Source: CAYSBA01 sp964429075 [NCBI: uncultured bacterium]
GTDB taxonomy: Bacteria; CAYSBA01
DNA length: 5,164 bases
Reading direction: 5' to 3'
NCBI GenBank assembly: GCA_964429075.1
Contig: CAYSBA010000117.1
Coordinates: 1-5,164, forward strand
Positions 1 to 5,164 of the stretch are shown one piece after another (within the stretch, counting starts at the first letter, position 1; each line of letters opens with the position of its first letter). The notes beneath the pieces were generated by a model. That model saw only the letters and a list, made by a program, of their open reading frames with translations. It ran no database searches and was not told where the DNA came from. The position numbers and the translations under genes were made by a program.

Positions 1-827
1 CTATAATGGTATTCAGACACGATTACAACAGAGCAAGAAGACAGCTGAAACAACATCTTGATTTAGAGGGGGATAATCTCGATAGAGTTAGTTTTCTTGT
101 TTTCAAGAATCAGATCATAAATGTAATAGAGTGGATTAAGATTGGAAATAACAAAGATAAGATAAGGGAAAAAGTCTATGTCCCTAAAAAATTGATTGAA
201 ATACTCAAATCAGATCTTACTAATAAAAGACCAACGATTTTTGTTACAGGCCATCTTGGCAACTGGGAACTTCTTCCAAAAAGGATTGCACTTGAGGGAA
301 TCCCTGTTAATGTTATTGCCAAGGGTACATTTGATAACCGTGTTACAGAGATGGTACTGAGGTTTAGAAGATCTTGTGGAGTAAATACTATATTAAGAGA
401 AGAAAAAGGTAGCGTTAAAGAGATGTTGAGGGTGATAAGAAATGGTCAGGTCCTCGGAATATTGGTAGATCAGGATACCAGTGTAAAGGGTATCTTCTCT
501 CCTTTCTTTAGAGATTTAGCATACACACCCGTTGCAGCAGCAGAATTTGTAGAAAGGTTTAACGCAAGGCTACTTGTAGGACGGATAAAAAGGATTAGTG
601 ATCACCATGAAATTGATTACAAGCAAATAGATGTCCCAACAGGTCTTGATAGAGTAGAAAAAATAAAATGGATAACAGATCAAATAAATAAGGCCCTTGA
701 AAGCTGGATAAAAGAACTGCCGGATCAATGGGTATGGTTTCACCAACGCTGGAAGACAAGACCAGAAGAGAATAGCATTGACTGTAATTCAAATCAACAT
801 GACACAATCTCCTTGACAAAAGATTAA
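1..827 (+). CDS. LpxL/HtrB-family lipid A (lysophospholipid) acyltransferase, 5'-partial
   Basis: This is a membrane-associated acyltransferase that, by family, moves a fatty acyl chain from acyl-ACP onto a lipid A precursor (Kdo2-lipid IVA type) at the inner face of the cytoplasmic membrane. Numbering from the ATG at position 6, the catalytic HX4E motif is H83-E88 (GHLGNWE). It is followed by a D155-Q-D157 segment, a PFFRDLAYTP segment near 166-175 that matches the family's PFFG-x-TP region, and the C-terminal signature QWVWFHQRWKTRP at 241-253. The frame is open back to base 3. Family members are about 290-310 residues and begin with a hydrophobic anchor helix that is absent here, so the true start almost certainly lies upstream and the ATG at 6 is internal. 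The last 20 or so residues are a polar tail. Which acyltransferase (LpxL, LpxM or LpxP type) and which acyl chain cannot be told from sequence. The gene lies 35 bases upstream of nuoE on the same strand, with no functional link obvious. Confidence 0.88.
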   Translation, partial: IMVFRHDYNRARRQLKQHLDLEGDNLDRVSFLVFKNQIINVIEWIKIGNNKDKIREKVYVPKKLIEILKSDLTNKRPTIFVTGHLGNWELLPKRIALEGIPVNVIAKGTFDNRVTEMVLRFRRSCGVNTILREEKGSVKEMLRVIRNGQVLGILVDQDTSVKGIFSPFFRDLAYTPVAAAEFVERFNARLLVGRIKRISDHHEIDYKQIDVPTGLDRVEKIKWITDQINKALESWIKELPDQWVWFHQRWKTRPEENSIDCNSNQHDTISLTKD

Positions 828-836
828 CCATATAAT
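813..836 (+). promoter_or_regulatory. possible sigma70-type promoter upstream of nuoE
   Basis: A perfect -10 hexamer, TATAAT, lies at 831-836, in the 35-base spacer just after the acyltransferase stop codon. A start about seven bases downstream, near 843, would give a leader of about 20 bases that still contains the whole nuoE ribosome binding site. A perfect TTGACA lies at 813-818, but only 12 bases separate the two hexamers, whereas about 17 is normal, so they are unlikely to be used as a pair. No good -35 sits at the right distance. The hexamers may be chance matches in AT-rich DNA, and nuoE could instead be read through from the upstream gene. Confidence 0.3.
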
Positions 837-851
837 AAGCATTTGAGACTC

Positions 852-859
852 AAGGAGGT
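852..859 (+). promoter_or_regulatory. ribosome binding site of nuoE
   Basis: AAGGAGGT is an eight-base match to the 16S rRNA 3' end. It stands three bases before the TTG at 863, which is a tight spacing. In the nuoE frame there is a stop (TAA) at 836-838 and no ATG or GTG between it and 863; the next in-frame ATG (932) falls inside the conserved region. The site therefore decides the TTG start. Confidence 0.8.
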
Positions 860-862
860 CTT

Positions 863-1330
863 TTGTCTGAAGAGCTTAAAAATAGGATAGAAGCACTAAA
901 AAATCACTATAGAGAGTCTAAGGGTGCAATAATGCCTGCACTTCATATTATCCAGAATGAAGGGATCCAAATTGATAAAGAAGCCGCTTATCTTGTTGCA
1001 GAGATTCTTGAGGTCCCTGTTACCGATGTATGGCAGGTTTATACCTTTTATACAATGTATGCCAAAAGGCCGAGGGGTAAATTCCATATAGAGGTTTGTA
1101 GAAATATAAGCTGTTCGTTGATGGGAGCTGAGCATATTGTGGAAAGAATAAAGGAGATGTTAAATATCGAGCCAGGTAGTATTTCTGAAGATAAAAGATT
1201 TTCCCTTGAGCTTGTAGAATGTCTTGGTTCCTGTGGTAGCGCACCTGTTATGTGTATCAATGGCAAGTATTATGAAAATGTTGACAAATCAAAATTGGAA
1301 GAGATCATAAATGAACTCAAACAAAAATGA
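863..1330 (+). CDS. nuoE: NADH-quinone oxidoreductase subunit E (NuoE, 24 kDa-type [2Fe-2S] subunit)
   Basis: NuoE is the thioredoxin-fold subunit of the complex I NADH dehydrogenase module. It binds the [2Fe-2S] cluster N1a close to the FMN of NuoF, on the cytoplasmic side. The 155-residue product has a helical N-terminal domain (about 5-70, with the family's PALHIIQ stretch at 25-31 and a VWQVYTFYTMY stretch at 56-66), then the ferredoxin-like domain. The four cluster ligands are C79-x4-C84 and C120-x3-C124, the latter in the typical CLGSCGSAPVM context. An additional cysteine, C131, lies in the following strand. Length is close to the usual 150-170. The start is TTG, the only available start codon after an upstream in-frame stop, and it is preceded by a strong Shine-Dalgarno sequence. 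The gene overlaps nuoF by 20 bases, which suggests translational coupling. Standalone NuoE homologues also serve NAD-linked hydrogenases and formate dehydrogenases, but the adjoining nuoJKL genes favour complex I. Confidence 0.95.
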   Translation: MSEELKNRIEALKNHYRESKGAIMPALHIIQNEGIQIDKEAAYLVAEILEVPVTDVWQVYTFYTMYAKRPRGKFHIEVCRNISCSLMGAEHIVERIKEMLNIEPGSISEDKRFSLELVECLGSCGSAPVMCINGKYYENVDKSKLEEIINELKQK

Positions 1331-2636
1331 AAAGGTACTAACAAGATACTGGGGCGACCCTGACTTTGTGACCCTTAAGGGTTACAGAGAAAAGGGAGGA
1401 TATAAAGGCCTTGAAAAGGCACTAAAGATGGAGCCCGCTGATATCATAGAGGAGGTAAAAAAAGCAAATCTGAACGGTAGAGGTGGTGCAGGTTTCCCTG
1501 CTGGTTTAAAATGGAGTTTTATGCCAAAGGATAAAGATATCCCAAAATACTTTGTTGTAAATGCAGATGAAGGTGAGCCTGGTACATTTAAAGATAGATA
1601 CATTATATTACTCTCTCCACATCAATTGATCGAGGGCATCATTATTGCTTCCTATGCTGTTGGTGCAAATACTTCATATATATATATAAGGGGCGAATTT
1701 GTTGAAGAGGCAAAGATCCTTCAGAGGGCAATCGATGAGGCAAAGGAGGCAGGCTTTTTGGGGAAAGATATACTTAAGAGTGGGTTTGATCTTGAAATTC
1801 ATATTCACAGAGGTGCAGGTGCATATATATGTGGTGAGGAGACAGCCCTTATGGAATCTATTGAGGGAAAACCTGGAAATCCAAGACTCAAGCCTCCCTT
1901 CCCTGCTCAGGTAGGAGTATTTGGCTATCCTACAACGGTAAACAATGTAGAGACTGTTGCAAATGTACCACATATCATAAACAACGGTGGAGAGTGGTTT
2001 GCCTCCCTTGGAACAGAGAAAAATGGTGGCACAAAATTGTACTGTTTAAGTGGGCGCGTAAAAAAGCCAGGCCTTTATGAACTCCCGATAGGCACGCCTT
2101 TAAGGGAGATAATCTACGAATATGGTGGTGGTATAATAGATGACAAAGAACTGAAGGCAGTTATTCCAGGTGGATCTTCTGCACCAGTTTTAAGGCCTGA
2201 TGAGATAGATGTAAAGATGGACTATGCATCACTTGCAGAGATAGGTTCGATGCTTGGTTCTGGCGGTATTATTGTTATGGACCAGACAGTATGTCTTGTA
2301 CGCTCCCTTATGATACTGTCTCGTTTTTATGCCCACGAATCCTGTGGACAGTGTACTCCCTGTCGTGAGGGAACATACTGGCTTTACCGCATAGTCGAGA
2401 GGATTGAAAAAGGCGAGGGGAAGGAAGGAGATATTGACCTTCTAACAGACATATGTGAATCTATTATGGGCCATACTATCTGTCCTCTTGGGGATGCAGC
2501 ATCTATGCCTGTTATGGGTTTTGTTAAAAAATTTAGAGAGGAATTTGAAGAGCACATCAAAAACAAAAGGTGTCCTTATGAAAGTTTTGGCTGGAGGGCA
2601 TCAGATAGATCTTCTTACAGGAGGTGGAATATTTAA
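1311..2636 (+). CDS. nuoF: NADH-quinone oxidoreductase subunit F (NuoF, 51 kDa-type FMN/NADH-binding subunit)
   Basis: NuoF oxidises NADH: it takes a hydride onto FMN and passes electrons to the [4Fe-4S] cluster N3. The 441-residue product shows the glycine-rich FMN/NADH segment GRGGAGFPAGLKW (56-68), NADEGEPGTFKDR (84-96), the GAGAYICGEETAL segment (168-180) lining the nucleotide site, a middle SLBB-like region (about 240-320), and the N3 ligands C345-x2-C348-x2-C351 plus C391. An in-frame TAA at 1308-1310 directly precedes the ATG at 1311, so no earlier start is possible; the ribosome binding site is weak (GGAAGAG, 1297-1303), consistent with coupling to nuoE. The protein lacks the fused N-terminal and C-terminal ferredoxin domains of the longer HydB/HoxF-type homologues, which supports a complex I role. 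After C421 there is an arginine- and serine-rich tail of about 20 residues, running right up to nuoJ, that I do not recognise as a conserved part of the family. nuoG does not follow. Confidence 0.95.
   Translation: MNSNKNEKVLTRYWGDPDFVTLKGYREKGGYKGLEKALKMEPADIIEEVKKANLNGRGGAGFPAGLKWSFMPKDKDIPKYFVVNADEGEPGTFKDRYIILLSPHQLIEGIIIASYAVGANTSYIYIRGEFVEEAKILQRAIDEAKEAGFLGKDILKSGFDLEIHIHRGAGAYICGEETALMESIEGKPGNPRLKPPFPAQVGVFGYPTTVNNVETVANVPHIINNGGEWFASLGTEKNGGTKLYCLSGRVKKPGLYELPIGTPLREIIYEYGGGIIDDKELKAVIPGGSSAPVLRPDEIDVKMDYASLAEIGSMLGSGGIIVMDQTVCLVRSLMILSRFYAHESCGQCTPCREGTYWLYRIVERIEKGEGKEGDIDLLTDICESIMGHTICPLGDAASMPVMGFVKKFREEFEEHIKNKRCPYESFGWRASDRSSYRRWNI
2619..2625 (+). promoter_or_regulatory. ribosome binding site of nuoJ
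   Basis: AGGAGGT lies inside the last codons of nuoF, 12 bases before the ATG at 2638. The spacing is somewhat long, but the match is strong. It supports 2638 over the upstream in-frame ATG codons, of which the one at 2578 would add a glycine-rich leader unlike any NuoJ N-terminus. Confidence 0.6.
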
Positions 2637-2637
2637 T

Positions 2638-3153
2638 ATGCATAGCTCAATCTGGCATACTCTGCTTTTCTGGATTTTTTCTGTTGGTCTGCTTTCTTCA
2701 GCTATAACTGCTGTAAGCGCAAAAAAACCAATACATTCAGCTGTTGGTCTTCTGGTCTCCTCATTGTTCCTTGCAGGAATATACTTTTTATTGAGTTCTC
2801 CATTTATTGCTGCTATGCAGATTATTATTTACTCAGGTGCTGTTCTGGTTCTTTTTGTAATAGCAATTATGCTTACAGGTGGTATAGAAAATCACAAACG
2901 CATTACAAAATCCAGAATAATCGGTGCCCTTGCTGGCATTGTTATAGCACTGATAGTTGTTGTTATTATACTTTTAAATGTTGTATCATTCAAAAATGTT
3001 AAGCTCCAGAATCTTGCTCCAGATTTTGGTACCGCATCTGGTGTTGGTACCATATTGTTTCAAAGACACATGTTTGCCTTTGAATTGACTTCTGCACTAT
3101 TTCTTGTGGCACTTTTTGGATCAATATTGATTGCAAAAAGGAGACTAAGATGA
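2638..3153 (+). CDS. nuoJ: NADH-quinone oxidoreductase subunit J (NuoJ, ND6-type membrane subunit)
   Basis: NuoJ is an integral membrane subunit of complex I, equivalent to mitochondrial ND6, packed against NuoK, NuoA and NuoH near the quinone module. The 171-residue product has five predicted membrane helices at roughly 7-27, 32-52, 56-80, 94-115 and 146-166. The third carries the most conserved stretch, QIIIYSGAVLVLF (61-73), with the tyrosine and glycine of the helix that bends during turnover in structural work on the family. E149 sits in the last helix in the usual FAFEL context, and the sequence ends in a basic KRRLR tail. The ATG at 2638 gives a family-like N-terminus; it lies one base after the nuoF stop and has a good ribosome binding site. 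The frame is open further upstream through the end of nuoF, but that extension is best read as a chance overlap. The stop overlaps the nuoK start (ATGA). In a full nuo operon nuoI would normally precede this gene. Confidence 0.93.
   Translation: MHSSIWHTLLFWIFSVGLLSSAITAVSAKKPIHSAVGLLVSSLFLAGIYFLLSSPFIAAMQIIIYSGAVLVLFVIAIMLTGGIENHKRITKSRIIGALAGIVIALIVVVIILLNVVSFKNVKLQNLAPDFGTASGVGTILFQRHMFAFELTSALFLVALFGSILIAKRRLR
3138..3143 (+). promoter_or_regulatory. ribosome binding site of nuoK
   Basis: AAGGAG sits six bases before the ATG at 3150, inside the end of nuoJ. It fixes the nuoK start at the ATGA overlap with the nuoJ stop codon and indicates coupled translation with direct reinitiation possible. 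Confidence 0.75.
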
Positions 3154-3461
3154 ATCTTGAGCCTACACAGGCACACTATCTCTATCTTGCCATCGTGCTG
3201 TTTGTGATAGGGATATGGGGATTTGTATCAAGAAGAAACCTGATCGTAATTCTAATTTCTATCGAGTTAATGCTTAATTCAGCATCGCTTGCCATGATGA
3301 CCTTCTCACGCTATCTTCTCGACAACAGCGGTCAGATTTACACACTTTTTATACTTGTAGTATCGGCCTGTGAGGCTGCAGTAGGTCTTGCAATAATATT
3401 GAATCTTGTCAGAAATGAAGGAAATCTTGATATTGATGATTACAGTCGTTTGAAGGGATGA
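3150..3461 (+). CDS. nuoK: NADH-quinone oxidoreductase subunit K (NuoK, ND4L-type membrane subunit)
   Basis: NuoK, the counterpart of mitochondrial ND4L, is a three-helix membrane subunit that forms part of the proton path between the quinone-binding region and the antiporter-like subunits. The 103-residue length matches the usual 100-105. Helices are predicted at about 9-27, 30-52 and 62-86. The two membrane glutamates essential for proton transfer in the family are present: E39 in ISIELMLNS and E75 in SACEAAVGLAI (equivalent to E36 and E72 of the E. coli protein). The paired arginines R28-R29 precede helix 2 as usual, and the C-terminus ends in the family-like DIDDYSRLKG. A cysteine, C74, stands just before E75 where alanine is common in bacteria; mitochondrial ND4L also has cysteine there. 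The gene overlaps nuoJ by four bases, and its stop codon is nested in the ATGATG that starts nuoL, so J, K and L are tightly coupled. Confidence 0.95.
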   Translation: MNLEPTQAHYLYLAIVLFVIGIWGFVSRRNLIVILISIELMLNSASLAMMTFSRYLLDNSGQIYTLFILVVSACEAAVGLAIILNLVRNEGNLDIDDYSRLKG

Positions 3462-5164
3462 TGGAAAAGGCACTTGCATATTTAGTATTGATACCCCTAA
3501 TAGGATCTTTTATTAATGGGATCTTCGGGAGATGGTTTAAAGAAAGACTTATCTCTACAATTGGTGTGGGTTCAGTTCTTATATCTTTTGTTATTGCCCT
3601 ATTTTTATTCAACCATATACTGGCCGGTCAAAAAGAGATTAGCTACACCCTTTATAACTGGTTTACAGCTGGAAATTTCAAAGTAGATGTATCCTTTTTG
3701 GTTGACCATCTATCAATATTAATGGTGTTGGTTGTTACAGGCGTTGGATCGCTCATTCATTTTTATTCAATCGGCTACATGCATGGTGACAAATCCTACT
3801 GGAGATATTTTAGTTATCTTAATCTTTTTGTTTTCTTCATGCTTACCCTTGTAACTGCCTCAAATCTTCTGTTACTTTTTGTAGGATGGGAGGGAGTAGG
3901 ATTATGTTCATATCTCCTTATTGGATTCTGGTTTGAGGACCCGGAAAAGGCAAAGGCAGGCAAAAAGGCATTTGTTGTAAATAGAATAGGTGACTTTGGA
4001 TTCATTCTCGGGATCTTTCTTTTGATATACTATGTCGGTGATTTAGATTTCCATATACTTTCAATCAAGGCGTCATCCCTATCAAAGACGGTTGCAACCC
4101 TCTCTACCCTATTTTTATTTGTTGGAGCTACAGGAAAGAGTGCACAGATACCGCTCTATATCTGGCTGCCTGATGCAATGGCAGGTCCAACACCGGTCAG
4201 TGCTCTTATACATGCTGCCACAATGGTTACTGCCGGAGTTTACATGATCCTTCGTCTTAACCATCTGTTTGTGATGGCTCCTTTTACCATGGCAGTGGTT
4301 GCCATTGTTGGTACCGCTACTGCCTTTTTTGCAGCAACCATTGCCATAACTCAGAAAGATATCAAGAAGGTATTGGCTTACTCGACAGTCAGTCAGCTTG
4401 GCTATATGTTCATGGCAGCTGGTATTGGGGCATTTACTGCAGCTTTGTTTCATCTAATCACGCATGCATTTTTTAAGGCATGTCTGTTTTTGGGTGCAGG
4501 AAGTGTGATCCATGGTATGGATGGTGAACAGGATATGACAAAGATGGGTGGACTCAGAAAATATATGCCTATCACACGGTGGACAATGCTTATCGCGACC
4601 CTTGCAATCTCAGGTTTTCCTCCATTTTCTGGTTTCTTTTCAAAAGATGAGATACTTTCATCTGCATTTGCAACAGATGTTCTTGGGATAGGGTCATTAA
4701 GGTATATCATATGGGGGATAGGTCTTATCACAGCCATCCTGACAGCGACCTACATGTTTAGACTATATTTTCTTACCTTTTCTGGTAATGAGAGATTTTC
4801 TGATATTCATCCCCATGAATCACCATTCACGATGACCTCAGTTCTTGTAGTACTTGCCATCCTGTCACTCTTTGGTGGATTGATTGGCATAAGTGGGCTG
4901 GTTGCGGATATGATCGGTTATCACGGTTTTATGGAATCTTTTTTAGAACCATTGTGGGGAGTGGTGCCATTTGAGAGATTACATGAACCTGTAAGGACAG
5001 AGGTTTTACTTTTGATATTCTCAGTCCTTGCTGTTACTCTCGGTTTTCTTATTTCATATTCAATCTTTAAAGATGGTCTTGAGTCTGCTTCAAAGATTGC
5101 TGACAAACTGGGTGTAATTTACAGAGGTTCATTTAATAAATGGTATGTTGATGAAATCTATCAC
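3461..5164 (+). CDS. nuoL: NADH-quinone oxidoreductase subunit L (NuoL, ND5-type antiporter-like subunit), 3'-partial
   Basis: NuoL is the most distal membrane subunit of complex I, a proton channel related to Mrp Na+/H+ antiporters. The frame stays open for 568 codons to the last base of the window, so the 3' end is missing; the family is about 610-680 residues. Key residues for proton transfer are all visible (numbered from 3461): E144 in GWEGVGLCSYLL, R175 and D178 in NRIGDFGF, K226 in GATGKSAQIPL, H251 in SALIHAATMVTAG, H331, H335 and K339 in FHLITHAFFKACLFLGAG, and K395-D396 in GFFSKDEIL. Many hydrophobic helices fill the length. The visible part ends at the NKWYVDEIY motif that precedes the long lateral helix and final membrane anchor, which are lost. 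Two adjacent in-frame ATG codons (3458 and 3461) are possible starts; 3461 is chosen because AAGG at 3453-3456 lies four bases before it, while it is almost touching 3458. nuoM and nuoN probably follow outside the window. Confidence 0.95.
   Translation, partial: MEKALAYLVLIPLIGSFINGIFGRWFKERLISTIGVGSVLISFVIALFLFNHILAGQKEISYTLYNWFTAGNFKVDVSFLVDHLSILMVLVVTGVGSLIHFYSIGYMHGDKSYWRYFSYLNLFVFFMLTLVTASNLLLLFVGWEGVGLCSYLLIGFWFEDPEKAKAGKKAFVVNRIGDFGFILGIFLLIYYVGDLDFHILSIKASSLSKTVATLSTLFLFVGATGKSAQIPLYIWLPDAMAGPTPVSALIHAATMVTAGVYMILRLNHLFVMAPFTMAVVAIVGTATAFFAATIAITQKDIKKVLAYSTVSQLGYMFMAAGIGAFTAALFHLITHAFFKACLFLGAGSVIHGMDGEQDMTKMGGLRKYMPITRWTMLIATLAISGFPPFSGFFSKDEILSSAFATDVLGIGSLRYIIWGIGLITAILTATYMFRLYFLTFSGNERFSDIHPHESPFTMTSVLVVLAILSLFGGLIGISGLVADMIGYHGFMESFLEPLWGVVPFERLHEPVRTEVLLLIFSVLAVTLGFLISYSIFKDGLESASKIADKLGVIYRGSFNKWYVDEIYH

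Noticed and set aside
828-862. Possible terminator between the acyltransferase gene and nuoE.
   Set aside because: There is no stem-loop with a workable loop and no T run; the only dyad has a one-base centre.
1311-2636. NuoF as part of a soluble NAD-linked hydrogenase or formate dehydrogenase (HydB/HoxF type).
   Set aside because: The protein lacks the extra N- and C-terminal iron-sulfur domains of the long HydB/HoxF-type homologues and is directly followed by membrane subunits of complex I.
2455-2637. Longer open frame in front of the chosen nuoJ start, reaching back into nuoF.
   Set aside because: It overlaps the conserved end of nuoF in another frame, has no good ribosome binding site, and would give an N-terminus unlike NuoJ; ATG 2638 with AGGAGGT fits the family.
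3028-3051. Two GGTACC palindromes 18 bases apart in nuoJ, with a third copy at 4310-4315 in nuoL.
   Set aside because: Each encodes a Gly-Thr pair within conserved coding sequence; the flanks do not match beyond a few bases, so this is codon usage and not a repeat family.
4115-4453. Reverse-strand open frame of 112 codons rich in Cys and His, resembling a metal-binding protein at first sight.
   Set aside because: It lies wholly opposite the most conserved part of nuoL (K226 to the H331 region); the Cys and His residues arise from the complements of Ala, Thr and Met codons, and no domain is recognisable.
4450-4737. Reverse-strand open frame of 95 codons.
   Set aside because: Antisense to conserved nuoL sequence including the GFFSKDEIL motif; no ribosome binding site or recognisable domain.

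Overview
The window is a compact run of same-strand (+) genes from a Gram-negative-type bacterium. It holds the 3' part of an LpxL/HtrB-family lipid A acyltransferase gene, followed by five genes for respiratory complex I (NADH:quinone oxidoreductase, type 1): nuoE, nuoF, nuoJ, nuoK and the 5' part of nuoL. Both outer genes are cut by the window edges. The only non-coding stretch of any size is the 35 bases between the acyltransferase gene and nuoE; all other junctions overlap or are one base apart. No RNA gene, mobile element, CRISPR array or rho-independent terminator is visible.

Organism: the acyltransferase implies an outer membrane with lipid A. The DNA is moderately AT-rich, with frequent AGA/AGG arginine codons, strong Shine-Dalgarno sequences and one TTG start. 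The proteins resemble those of anaerobic or facultative lineages such as Desulfobacterota or Nitrospirota, but the sequence alone does not fix the phylum, and this placement is an inference.

Layout: 1-827 acyltransferase (5' end missing); 828-862 spacer with a possible promoter and a short dyad overlapping the nuoE ribosome binding site; 863-1330 nuoE; 1311-2636 nuoF; 2638-3153 nuoJ; 3150-3461 nuoK; 3461-5164 nuoL (3' end missing).

How the genes work together: NuoE ([2Fe-2S] N1a) and NuoF (FMN, NADH site, [4Fe-4S] N3) form the NADH-oxidising tip of the peripheral arm. NuoJ and NuoK are small membrane subunits next to the quinone module, and NuoL is the distal antiporter-like proton-pumping subunit. 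The most notable point is the order E-F-J-K-L: nuoG, nuoH and nuoI, which normally lie between nuoF and nuoJ in a complete nuoA-N operon, are missing here. The remaining subunits must be encoded elsewhere, or the NADH module is wired differently. All key catalytic, cofactor and proton-path residues that can be checked are intact, so these look like working genes. I see no convincing undescribed system; the split operon and the unusual nuoF tail at the F/J junction deserve the closest look.
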